DNA of 30,038 nt. Source: Prorocentrum cordatum (Eukaryota > Sar > Dinophyceae > Prorocentrales > Prorocentraceae). Each line of letters begins with the position of its first letter. The stretch's first letter is position 1. The notes under the pieces are model-generated. The model was not told the DNA's origin. It worked only from the letters and a program-made list of their open reading frames with translations, and did no database searches. This document shows positions 1-12,400 of this stretch, piece by piece. Both the position numbers and the translations under genes were made by a program. The stretch is taken from assembly GCA_963575745.1 (NCBI GenBank), contig CAUYUJ010018636.1:144861-174898 (forward strand), given 5' to 3'.

Positions 1-19
1 GAACGATCAATGACTCGAA

Positions 20-190
20 CATAAGAAACATTTGGACGTCCGCGACCCGCGGTGGACCCCCCTGGCGGCGGCTCTGGCGCCGCCCCTTGCGCGCTCCGCG
101 TGCCAAGGAGGGGGGTCCAGCGCCGCTCCGAGAAATCCGCGCGGACTTCCAAGTCTGTTTGTGTATGTCATTGTTCGTTTCCCTGCACCT
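20..190 (+). repeat. Introner-like fold-back element, copy 1
   Basis: It belongs to a family seen repeatedly in this gene's introns. The left end reads AACATAAGAAACATTTGGAC-GTCCGCG. The middle is a GC palindrome (CCTGGCGGCGGCTCTGGCGCC). The right end, ATCCGCGCGGAC..CCAAG..TTTGTGTATGTC, mirrors the left. It lies upstream of exon 1, so probably in the preceding intron. No coding capacity is apparent. Confidence 0.6.
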
Positions 191-340
191 GGAATTATCC
201 CACACTTGTTGTCGAGTCGAAGGACACAAACACGTAGAATGTCCGTACATCTACGAGCATGTTGCGCGTTTTCTCCAGAAGATTCGACTGTCATTCCAAT
301 ATCGGGGTAAGTCAATTCTGTAGTCGATCCCCTACTAGAG

Positions 341-448
341 GAGTTCCTCAGCACCCTCGGCATCGGCGGGACGTCTCTCGCCGACCGCGTTCGGCTGCTG
401 GTGGAGGCCAGCAGCAGTGCTGCGAGGAAGGCCTTCGTCGGAGACAAG
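341..448 (+). CDS. SPRY gene, exon 1 seen in window
   Basis: It encodes 36 residues beginning EFLSTLGIGG and containing LADRVRLLVEASSSAARKAF, probably helical. It follows a CTACTAGAG acceptor and ends at AAG|GTGACC, a normal GT donor. The pentamer AGGTG is repeated at the next acceptor (3227-3231), and joining there gives VGDK-VVVKKAS in frame. The segment lies ahead of the first SPRY unit; I do not recognise a named domain in it. The upstream exon is not visible. Confidence 0.72.
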
Positions 449-3400
449 GTGACCCCCGCAGTTCGGCGGCGCGCCGGGCGGGACGGGGACTGAGCGCCCT
501 CGCTTCCCATGTGGCGTGCCGCGCGGGCGGCCCGCGTAAGCCCCACCGCGTGTGGTCGCTACGTCATCCCGCGCAAGGCAAGGGAGGAAAATCCACCCCC
601 ACCCCGACAATTGGCGTTCACCAAACGGCCCTGGGCGTTTACTGGAAGGCCCTGCCCTTCTCGGTTCCTTCGTCGCGTGCGTTTGCTAAGCTGCTCCGCT
701 GGTCCGCGTTCTTCTTATGTGGGGTGGCTCTTCTGCCCTCTGGAAGGGCCCCCTTTTGGATCGTCGCCCAGGTGACCTCCGCAATGACCCAGAGTGCCCC
801 GTCCTCTATCGGCAGAGCGAGAAGCCCGGCACGAGCATGAGCCTTCGGGGGCCCGCGCCGGTGCCGTGGGTCGGCGCTGGATGCCCTGGTCCATCCATCG
901 CTCACCCTCTCGTGGCGTTGGCTCCGCGCCTTGGCGCCGCCAGGGCTCCACGTAAGTCGGGCACGTCCCTCTACAGGAGGAATGCTCAAAAATAGCATGA
1001 AGTAGTACGGGGACGATGTTTCTACTACAATTGATGATTTGGGCGCCTTTTTTGCTTATTTTTAATTTTTGGTCCAAAATCCGCCTGTAGGGGGGCATGC
1101 CCGACTTAAGGCTACACGCCAGTCGTTGAAAGTATAGTCAACGCGCACAGTAAGGCCGCGCGCCATTCCTTTGGTACCCTTGTGCCCTTGCCTCTGCAGC
1201 CCGTCCTGTGCCGCTTCCGCTGGGGTTTTTGTCGCCCCCCGCCGAGCAACTCCCAACTTCGGCTTCCAATGGTCTTGCGCCCTTACCACCCGATCTTAAC
1301 ATACGTTTTCACTGCATTTCTGGACTCCCAGTTCCCAATGTATTTTAGGTCGGGGGCGGTCAGGGATAGCTACAGATTCGCGCCCCGGGGGACCAAGCCG
1401 GAGTTACCCCGGACCGCACTTATCCTTGATAATTCGGGAGTCCAATCCTCCCGAATCATCAGGGCTGGAGGCGGTCAGGAATATATTCAGATTCGCGCCT
1501 CGGGCTCCCAAACCGGAGTTACCCCGGACAGCAGTTATCCCGGATAGTTCGGGCGTCCAATATTTCAAGAACCGCCATGTTCTTGTCTAAGCCTCCTAGA
1601 TGGGGTTGGGGTAGATGGGGTATGAGGATCGTACCGCATCGCCGAAGCATCGGCGATGCGGCTCGATGTGCAGCCCCATGTGCTCCACGTCGACGTCGCC
1701 GATGCATTGCCGATGTCGATGATGTTCCGCCGGTGCATGGCCATCGCCGATGCATTGCCGATGTATCGGCGATGCGACGCGATCCTCTGACCCCATCTAC
1801 TCCGGCCCCATCTAGGAGGCTTCTATCTTGCTGCGGGAAAAAAATCTGGGACGACCTGAGCCCAAGCTAATGGGGTAAACGATTAAGAAAATGCCCCACC
1901 GACCCACCCCCCGCCCCGGGGACCCCAAAACGAATGAGTGGGGCCGACTAGTAGAATTCAGCCTCTGGAAACTGTTTCTTTTATTTGGGCGCCCGAGTTA
2001 TCCGGGGTAACTCGGGTCCGGGGTAACTCGGGTTTGGATTCCCGAAAAAGGAACCCGAGTTAGCCCTGACCCGAGTTACCCCGGATGATTCGGGGCTCTG
2101 GACGCCCGAGTTATCCGGGGTAACTCGGGTCCGGGATAACTCGGGTTTGGATTCCCGAAAAACGAACCCGAGTTATCCCTGACCCGAGTTACCCCTGATG
2201 ATTCGGGGCTCTGATTTATCGTCCTTATCGTCCGTTCCCCCAGCGATCCTGCTTTCCGCTTTCCTGCTTCGTGCGTTTACTTACCTCTTCTGGCCGGCAG
2301 GCATGTCGGGGGCAGCGCAGGGTGGAGGCAGGCTACCGCAGGAGGGGGCGTGTCGCCGACGGGGCCCGGCGGCCCCGCCTGCCCAGGAGCGCTCGGCGCC
2401 GCCAGCGGAGGACTATTCTTCCGATCTGTCGGCGATGCAGCGCCGACTCCAGCCCGTTGGTCTCGAAGGAATCGGGGGCGGAAAAGAGGGGGGTGCTGAC
2501 TAGGGGGGGGTGGATATCATGGCGGGGGCCATGATATTTCCCCAGATCTCATGGCGCTTCTTCTCATTTCATTACGTCCCTGGCCCCCCCGCTGGGCCGC
2601 GCACATGCCGCCGGTCATGATTTGCACCCCCCCCCTCTTGGACACCCCCCTCTTGGCCGCTCCCGAAGGAAAAACAAATACATTAACATAAGCTTTTGGC
2701 TTTCCGCGCGGATGTTTTGCATCCGCGCCTGGGCCCCCCCTGACGGTGCCTCCAGCGCCGCCCCTGGCGCCCAGTGCGGATCTAAGAAGTCCGCGCGGAT
2801 CGCCAAAAGTTTGTGTTTATGTGCTTTGTTTTCTTCTTCAAGGATCCCCTCCCTGGGCCAGACTCTCGCCCTGACGTTCCCCCCATTCCCCTCCCTGACA
2901 TTCTTAGCAAAGCCTTGGACACTCAGACCAGAAGTTGCCACATCGCTCGTTTTGAGCAGGTCGGGTATTCGGCTGTGCTCTGCGCCCGGTCTGCTCTCTG
3001 GTTCCTTGAGCGGAGAGCCCTCCCGATGTATTCTTTGATTGGAGGAGGGGGCCCAGCGCCGACCGAGGAGGACAGGCCGAGGCGTCTCGCTCGGGCTGTT
3101 CTCCAAACCACACGCACTGAGGAATAGCCGCTGATGGCAAAACACAAGGAATGTTCTGCAGCCCTCCGAAAGCTTTTGCCCGTGGTGGTTTTGTTGCTCT
3201 TCTGCCCATCGAGAAGAGGAAGCACCAGGTGGTCGTGAAGAAGGCCTCGCGCGGCCTGGGGGCGCTGCTGTGCCACAGCGTGAGCAAGCCCGGCGACCTG
3301 CAGGTAGTCTGCGGCTACTCCGTGTGCTTCCACGGCGGCCGCGTGGTATCCTGCGACGTGTTCGGCGTGGCCACGCTGGCGCCGATGGGGGTGGTGCTGA

Positions 3401-6400
3401 AGGACAGATACAGGTCTGTTCTTCGCTGTTTTCGGCGTCCGGGGCCTTTTTCTGGCCCCCGGACCGTCAAACATCTGTCCAGGCTGAGAATTTGCCCAAG
3501 ATGGGCCTGGGCGAAGGTCTGGGGATCGATGCCACGAGACATCTGCTGGGGTAAATCGAACAAGCATCATATTATCCGATGCCATTGGACTTCTGCTGAT
3601 GCGTTTTCCTATGTATTGCTTTGCCAATCGGCGCGTGCCCTCGCAACCCCTCCCCCCCAACAAAAAAAACAAATGGTCTTGGATGTTTTTGGCGCTTGTT
3701 TCAAGTAGGTGGAGTCTCCGCCGTGGGTGTTGCAAACCGACGCATGAAGCAGAGGTCCCGAGCCAGGCGCCCCCCCCTTCTGCTCTATCTCGAAACGCCT
3801 CCTCCTCCTCCTCCTCCTCCCTCCTCCTCCTCCTCCTCCTCCTCCTCCTCGCTCCTCCTCGCTCCTCCTCGCTCCTCCTCCTCCTCCTCCTCCTCCTCCT
3901 CCTCCTCCTCCTCCTCCTCCCCCTCCTCCTCCTCCTCGTCCTCCTCCTCCTCCTCCTCTTCCTTCTCCTCCTCCTCCTCCTCATTCTCTCCCATTCTGAG
4001 CAGGATTCGCTGTCGGCGTCGCCGTGGGCGTTGTCCCTACAGCGGCCGCCGGTGGTTTTGGACAACAGTTGTTGTCGGGCATCGCGCCCAGTTTTCGGTC
4101 GGGCCTGTCCCTTTTCAGGAGGTAGGTTCAAAAGCACGCAAAACATAGTCCAGGGACTCTTATTCTTTTTTTATGGTTGAACACTTTGGGTGTGTTTTGT
4201 TTTTTTTGTACCTTTCTATGCTTCGCCCAAAATCCCCCTGTAGGGGGACAGGCCCGACCTGAGCCCAGTTTCTCCGTACCCATGTCGTGCGTCTGAATGC
4301 GTCGCGCGGGTCTCCGGGGCGATCCAGCCAACAGGCTCTGCGCGACGCCGGGGGTGGCCCAGGCTCCTCATCGGGAGGCGCTGTGGCCAGATGCCCCCAA
4401 TGTTAAGTGGAGCGTATCCCTCTACAGGAGGAGTATTCAAAAATAGGCAAAAAATAGTCTAGGGACTATCTGTTTAGTATTTTCGCACTTTTTGAATGTT
4501 TGTTGACTTTTTTTTAATTTTGTTGTCCAAAACCCGCCTGTAGGGGGACATGAGCGACCTAACCCCAGAGTCGAAGCGTCGAATAGGAACACGTATTCTT
4601 CCATCGGACATGAGTCAATCTCGTCGGCCTCGCAGTCTGGACCCCTCTGCCGCGACCCCGCAGACTCACAGGGCGCTTCTGCGCGGAGGCCCCACGCGGA
4701 GCGTACTAGTCTCCACGGGGTTCGCGTATACATGGGATCGCGCCTTGGTTCCCAGACCTTCCGTCGTCGTCCTCCTCCTCCTCCTCCGCCTCCTCATTCT
4801 CCTCCTCCTCCTCCTCCTCCTCCCACTCAGCTCCTCTTCGCCTTCCCCTCCTCCTCATCCACCGTTTCTCTCCCCACCTCGCCGCTCACTGCACTCCCTC
4901 CTCCCCCTGTCGTCGGAGCCAAGGTGAGCTCCGTAATTCGACGGAGCTTCGTACTCCGAGTTTCTTGATAAGCGTCGGGAGGGCGTCACCCCCACAGACA
5001 GTCCCATATCGACCCCCGTCGCGGGCAGCCAGCGCGCGCCGAAGATGCTCCGACCACCGTCGCGGCGCCACGACGAGGCGAGGTTGATCCCCGTCGGGGG
5101 GGTACCCCCCCACGATTATTAAGAAACCCAGAGTAAGCTGGTGGGATCTGTGAGCGTGGGCGCGCCTTCTCGGCGGGCGGTGGGGCTTCTCAGGAGCCCT
5201 CTATGGCCGCCTGCGAGGCCCTCCGTGGCTCCGGAGAAGGCGCGGAGAGCTTCTGAGCAGACCGGTGGCCTTCTGAGACTTCTGAGAAGGCCCGCCCACT
5301 CTGCCTTGGCTCCATGGCGCGCCGCCGACTGCTGCTCTCGAAGAAGAAGAACCAACAACTACATACATATAAACTGTTGGTGCTCCGCGCGGATTTCTTG
5401 GATCCGCGCTGGGCACCCCCCGGCGGCGCCTCCGGCGGCGCCCTTGGCGCGCTCCGCGCGCCAGGGAGGGGGGCCTCGCGGATATTAGACATCCGCGCGG
5501 AGCGCCAAACGTTTATGTTTATGTGTTCGTGTTATTATTTCACTGCTGCTGCTCGCGAGGACAAGCTGCCCATCTTCTTCGAGGTGACCATCATGGAGGC
5601 CCCGCCGGGCGCCACGTGCTCGGTGGGGATCGCCACCGGTTCCTTCGCCGAGTCCGAGAAGGTGCACCGCGTCGGGGAGGATCGGCATCGTCACACCTCT
5701 CCTTAAGTGGGGCGTGTCCTTCTACAGGAGGAATATTCACAAACATTCCAAACACAGTAGAGGGACGATGTTTTGAAGTACTTGTTTTTTGCAGTTCTGG
5801 ACCATTTTTCAATTTTGCGCCCAAAATCCGCCTGCAGGGGGACATGCCCGACTTAAACCTATCCCCAGCCCCAATGAGCCGCCATGATATCTCAGCCCCA
5901 TCAGCCCCCCCCACCCCCCCCGGGGTGGGGACAGGTCCCACGACACCCGAACGGAACAGCATAGATCACACCTTGGGGGACAAAATTGCCAGTGATGCCG
6001 AGGCCACGCCAGTGATGCTGGAGACCAGTTGAACGGGTCTCAGAGGACGAATTCTCCTGGGGCGTGTGCGGCTTCGGCCGCAAGCCGAAGACGGTGCATG
6101 CTGGGGAGCCGCTGAATTTCGAGGGCCGCGAGTGGACGTGCGGCACCGTGGTGGGGCTGCTCGTCGATGCCGCGAACAACACGCTGCGGGTCTTCACCAA
6201 CGGGGAGGACCGAGGAGGAAAAGTCGGCGTGAGCATAAGCTCGAAGAAGGACCAGTCGAGACAACGGTGGGCGTGAGCAGAACGGAAGCAACAGAAAACT
6301 CGGCGTGAGCATCAGGAGGGTTCCAGGAACCGATTTTGCACGGGTTCGGGCTTGGCGTGATAGCCGCCGTCGTTCCAATTGGCCCTCCTCCGTCAATCGG

Positions 6401-9400
6401 CGGCGAGGGAAGGGGGGAAATGAGAAGAAGAAGGCCTTCTCAGAAAGCGGTAGAACTTCTCCGAAGCCCTCGCGCCTTTGTGAGGAGTTTGTTGCTTGCT
6501 TTTGGGGGGCAGGCTGAGGAAACTTTGAGAATGCCCGGGGACTTCCGAGCCCTCTGAGAAGGCCTTCTCCCTCTCACTTCCCCCCGTCGCTCGCCGCCGA
6601 GACGGACTGGCAGAGGTCCGCGCGGATTCTTCTTGGATCGGTGCAGGGCCCCCCTGGCGGCGCAGCGCTCCACGCGCCCGGGCGGGGGTCCAGCGCCGGT
6701 CCAGAGAGTCCGCGCGCATTTCCAACTTGGCATCGCTCAAGCGTGTGCGTCCTGTCCTCGGTGAATAACATCCAGGAACATCCAGGAACATCCAGGGTCA
6801 TCGAGCAGCTTAAAAACGCGCACGACATCGAACAATGCACGGGGAATGGGCGTACGAGCGATGGTGAGCAGCTGCTTCCTGCTTCCAGAGGAGTCCAAGG
6901 TCCACTTCCATGCAATGGATCTGGCGAGCAGGCCATTCGCCGTTCCCGTCGTTACTGTGGAGTGCGGGGCCAAGGTGTACGTCAACTGGGGCGACCAGCG
7001 CTTCCGCTGCAGGCCTCCTGGGCTCGGGGTGCACATCACCTTGCACAAGTACATCAGCCTGCAGCTGGACGCGGATCTTCGCGACAAGGAGGGCAGGGAA
7101 TGCGTCGGCGAGTTCGTGAAGGTTGAGGGTGCGGACACGAACATCTTCGGCATCAAGCAGAACTGGTACGTGAAACCATCGAACGGAGACGATCGAAGAG
7201 CGAAAAACATATACTTTTGAACTGTCGGAGGTTCACGCGGAGTTTTTGGGCCGGCGCCAGACCCCGCGAATCGACCCGAGAAGTCCGCACGGACCTTTGA
7301 GGGTTGGTGTGCATGTCGATTGTTCCCCCTTTCCAGACGAGTGCTCCATCAGCTTCGAGGGCTTCCTCTTCAAGGACCAGCCGTTCATACTGTCGAGCAT
7401 GCTCGTCACCACTGGCAGGATCGGCGTCGCGCACAAGAAAGGGGCCCCATAGCGCGAGGGGGCGGCCTCTGAAGAAAGCAGCGGGGCCTCAGAGAGACCC
7501 TCGCCTCCTTTGACAAGTCTTGCTAGAAGCTTCCGTTCCCTGTCTGGGAAACTGTTGGCATAGGACAGTTTCCGACAGTGGGAGCCCATTCCAAGAAACA
7601 CCCTGCTTGCCTCCAGGGTGCCTTGGGTTTCGATGCTTTTGCAATGGAAAGGACAGCGTGACGATTCAACGCCAAACATCGAGGGACGTCCTGGGGTCTC
7701 AGGGTTGGGTTTCTTCTTGGTAGGCTTCTTGTGGTCGAGCTCCTGCCGCAACGTTACCATAGGTCACCTTCCCAGAAGCCTCCCGACAGGCCCTCCTGTA
7801 GACGCAGAGGGCCCCCTCTCCCCTGGACGCCTCGAACCATCAACAAAAGCAAACACCGTAGACGTATTCTTCTGGAGGTCCGCGCGGCCTTCTTAAGCCG
7901 GCGCTGGAAGCCCCCCCTTCGAGTTGACCCAAAAGGGGGTTCCGGGGGGTGGTGCAATTGATTGGTGCAATAGATTTGTGGAATTGCGATGCACTTGGGG
8001 CGTGCAATACATCCAGGGGCGCAAATCCTCGCAATATAATGCAATACACATTCTCTGGCGCAATACACTTGCAATGCAAGTGCCCGAAATCTATTGCACC
8101 CCCCCCTTTCAGCGGGACCCCCTTTTGGGGTCACCCAAACCCCTGGCGCCTGATGGTGAGTTCAGCGCCGACCTAGGAAACCTTCCCACCCAGGCTCGGG
8201 CGGGGAGGAGGAGGAGGAGGAGGAGGAGGAGGAGGAGGAGGCAGGAGGCACGCGGACCTCCGAGACGGGATGGCCCTGCCACGTCCTCTTCCCTCTCCGA
8301 AGAGAGGCCCGCTGCCTTCCTGAAGGAGCCCCCCCCCTCCCAGGGTCCATGTCGATCCGACCCATCCGATTCGATATCGATGTCTCAGGCGGGGAAAAAA
8401 CACACGGACACAATTTATCGTCGATCCCCGGGAAAGTACGGGAAGAGATGGGAAGGGGGGGGAGACAGGAGCCCATACCATGTCGGAGAACATGGGGAAT
8501 CCTGTTATGTGTGTGTTTATTTGTGTGTCCCAGGGCCCCTTCAATATCGGCCGGCTCGATCCGATCTGATTCCGACATTCCGCCGACCAGTTGCAGGTCG
8601 ATGTTTGCATGCCATTGTTGTGCATCCTGGCGCGGCCGATGCGATCCGATGCCGACTCCATGCCGATGCAGCCCGGTCCGACGCACATTCCGATTCGGTC
8701 TAATTCCCCGATCCGATGTTAATTGATACAGCCCCCTCTCGCCCCGCCCTCACCTCCAAGGTTGAGATAATATATCCAGCTGCCTGCGGCAAACCCCGCC
8801 ACCGTGCCTGAAGGGAAATGTGATGTTCCAATACATCAATAACGTAGCAGGAAGGAGTTTGTACTCGTAGCAGGAAGGAGTTTGTACTCGTGACGCCTCG
8901 CTTATCCTCACAGTCCATCCAGGAACAGTGTCTAGGGCAGCTGCCCTTCTCGGGGGAGCGTGGCATCATTTAGAGAACTCGGGAAGCCTCGGTGGGCCAG
9001 AGGCTTCGTGTATGCCTCTCGGAGTCCCTTTGGATGACTCTCGACGTCTCGTAGAGGCCTCTTGTCAAGCAGTGGTGAAGCGTCCTGGCTCGCCTATAGC
9101 CCTACTCTACGGACATTTCGTGGTAGGCCTATAGGAATGCCGGGACGGTCGGTCCCTGCTCAATCTTGGGGCGTCTTGGGGGCCGCCCCCTGGCGGCTCC
9201 TTGGGGCCTCTGGGAGAGCCTGCCAGGCCTCTGGTAGGCCTTTTGGGACTTCCTGGGCGCCTCTTGGGGGTCTCTTGGTCTCTCTTGTGGGCCTCCTGTG
9301 GCCTTTTGGGGGGGCCCTTTGGGGCCTCTTGAACCGACTCGGGGCCTCTTGGAGGCCTCTTGGGCCATCTTGGGTGGTCGCAAACCCGAACATGCGAGAA

Positions 9401-12400
9401 CTCTAGAATCCGTCAACGACCAAAGGAACATCAATTATTTTTTCATCCTCGGGCTCTCCGCAAGGGCCTCTTGGAGCCCTCTCGGACTCTTTGGCCGTCT
9501 TGCAGGCCTCTTGGGCTGTCTTGCGACCGTCTTGGGAGCCTCTTGAGTGGTCTTGGGCCGTCTTTGTGTCATCTTGGCTGTCTTGGAAGTCATCTTGGTC
9601 ATGTGGAGACCAGCAAGAGTGCACTGCAGAGTTTCGAAAGGCGCGTGCGAGCAGGGGAGTATCTGGGCCCCAAAAACGTTCAAGGAACCTTATCAGACAG
9701 CAGAGGAGCATGACGGAAAGAGCGGATGCGGGAGATGTTCCGCACATGCGTTAGCCGAAATTGGGTGGGTGGGTCCAGGACGGGGGTCTTGGCGCGATTC
9801 CTAACACGCCTTTCGGGGTCGGGGATAATGTTTGCAGTTTGTTCCGCCCAGGTGGCCTCAAGATCACCCAAGATGTCTCCAAGACAGCCGAATGAGCCCC
9901 GAAGACGGTCCAAGAGCGCTCCAAGCGGGCTCAAGATGGCTTCCAGACGGCCCAAGAGGCCCAACACATCCATGCCCACCGCCCGCTGGGATCTCAGGAC
10001 ATCGGTTCCCAGGCGGTGGATATGAGATGTAAACCCCAGCCTTGCGCCTACTGCGCACCGCCGTCAGGTGGTGCGAGGGTGATCCTACCCCTGATCCTGG
10101 CGCCCCCCCCTTTCCAATAACTGCAGAAACGTACATGTTCGGAGGTCCGCGCGGCTTTCTTGGAGTGGCGCTTGAACACCTTCCCTGGCATGGGGAGCGC
10201 GCCAGCGGCGGCGATTGAGGCGCTACCAGGGGGCTCGGCGCCGATCCAAGATGTCCACGCGGAGCTCCGGAAGTTTTGTTTCTGCAGTTTGGTATTCTTC
10301 TCTTCCTCGCATCTTCCCCCGCTTACCGGAAACGGCGTCTTAGTGGGCCCCGCACACGGTAGGGCCGTTTCTTCGCCGTTTTCGAAAACATGTCTTTCGA
10401 ACGTGGAAAAAATAAATGTTGCCGGAATCGGCCAAAAAATCGGCTCCAGGATTGAAATTGGAGCCAGAACCGGGAACACAAATGGCGACGGATTTGGCAA
10501 CAAAAACGGCGACGGAACCTGCACGCAAACGGCAAAAAGGAACCCGTAACACGAAACGGCCTTGTCGTTTCCAGGGCCGTTTCCAGGTGGTACTACGAGG
10601 TCGAGATCGTCGAGCTGACGAACTCGAGGTTCTTCATCTGCTCCCTGGGCGTCGGCGACTCGCGCTGTGACGGGAAGCTGCCCGAGGGCAGCAGCATCTA
10701 CCGGGGCTACCGGGTGGGCATGGAGAGCAGGGGCAACGCTGTGGGTGGATAGGTGCAGTGAGGGATTTTTTGGGGCCAGCGTCAGGGGAGAACTCTTCGA
10801 GTTTCCGAGGCTCGAGGTTTCCCTGCGTTCTTGTCGCCACCGGGCGGGTTTCCAGCCTCGGGGTGCCTTCCAGCGGCTGCGCCTCGCCGAGGGCGTTCCA
10901 TGGGTGCCCGGCTGAAGCCGAGCGGCCGCCTGAGAGCCGAACCATGAGCCGAAAACCAGGGGCCTATTTTAGGGCGGGGGGGGAGCCCAGGGGGGTGCAT
11001 CGACCTTGACTCGCGAGTGATCGCCGATCGGGGGGTCTTCCTAGCGCACCCCGTCCAGGAACGTTCCGTTTGGACATCCGGGGCCCACCGCCGATCGGTC
11101 GGCGATGCTTCGCCGATTCCACGTGGACGTTTCCCCCCATGAGCCGGTCGTCCCTATCGTTGCCCCTCAGGAGAACGAAGGATTGCAAAAAAACGAAGGA
11201 TTGCAATCCTTCGTTTTTTTGCAATCCTTCGTTTCTTTGCAATCCTTCGTTTCTTTGCAATCCTTCGTTCAGGAGAACAGCTGGGGCATGGAGATGTGCG
11301 GGCTCGAGCTCGCGGGGGACAACGAGAGCGTCGTGTTCCCTCACAAGGATCGAGGAAACACGCAACGAGCGACCAAAACGCGCGCGGATCCGCGGCGGGC
11401 CCCGCTCCCACACACAGAGTCGGCGTCCTCCGTCGCCAGATATCCGTAGGGGCTGCACGTTTCGAGGGGTACTTTCCGCGATCCGTTCGGGGGAGCGTAA
11501 GACCCGGGCTTGCCAGGACTCGGGCTCGCCATCGTTTTTTGACGACCGCGCCTCGGATTTTGACGAGGAGGAGTTTCGTGGGATGTCTGCAGCGGGAGGC
11601 CTCGTCAAAATGCAGGCTCGGCCTCGTCATTTTTTTGACGACCTCGTCGGGGATTTCCGAGTCCCCTGTACCCAGGTCTTACGTCCCCTTGATCCGTGGA
11701 TCTGGCGCTCACGCGCCAAATCCACAGATATCCGCGTTAGCGTGGGACCGACACATAACGTTAAGCCTGCTGCGGCCCCAGGAGTTTTAGCAGCATGGCA
11801 GAGAGGCGGTCATCTAAAAAGACCACGTCACTTGGGGCAGAGCCCCGCCTGACCTCCGCCGCCTCCTCCTCCGCCACCTCCGCAGAGCTTCCTGTGTCCT
11901 CCTCACCCTTCTCTACATCGTCTTTGATTTCGCCCTCACCTTCCTGTGCCTCATCTTCGCCTTTCTCCCGAAAGGAGTTCTTGGAGCAGTCCGGCCTGAA
12001 GGGCGACACCTTCGGCTGCGAGTTCGACGTCGAGGCTCGAGAAACAAAAACAGCATGAGGTGATGGGCCCGTTCTGCATTACCACCACCATGATTTGGAG
12101 CGGGAGGGGTCTTCCCTCCTCCTCGTCCTCTTCCTCCTCCTCTTCGTCCTCCTCCTCGTTCTCCTCCTCCTTCCCCCCTCCAACTAATGGTGGTGGTGGA
12201 AAACAGGCCCACCATGAGGCCCACTGGGATTTCGCAGATCTGCGCTGGGCCCACCAGGCGTGCTCCGGAAGCCATGGAGGTGGGTCCAGCGCCGATCCCG
12301 GAAATCCGCGCGGCCATCCGAGAAAGTATGATGGGCCTGTCGTCCTCCACCTCCTTCCCCCCTTCGACCTCTCGTGGTGGTGGTGGAAAATTCGTCCATC

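Larger units (their letters stand above)
7443..10574 (+). other. Intron 6 (3.1 kb), repeat-filled
   Basis: No exon was recognised inside it. It holds a TGCAAT-rich inverted-repeat element (7925-8133), a GGA repeat, a CGATCCGA-rich stretch (8345-8715), a 23-bp tandem pair, two opposed TCTTGG/CCAAGA repeat blocks and another fold-back element. GGGCC at both borders allows an in-frame join giving HKKGA-VSRWYYEVEI. Confidence 0.6.

Noticed and set aside
2923-4146. A 407-codon open frame on the minus strand
   Set aside because: Most of it is translated AGG/CCT microsatellite (poly-Arg/Glu). The rest overlaps the better supported exon 2 on the plus strand in antisense.
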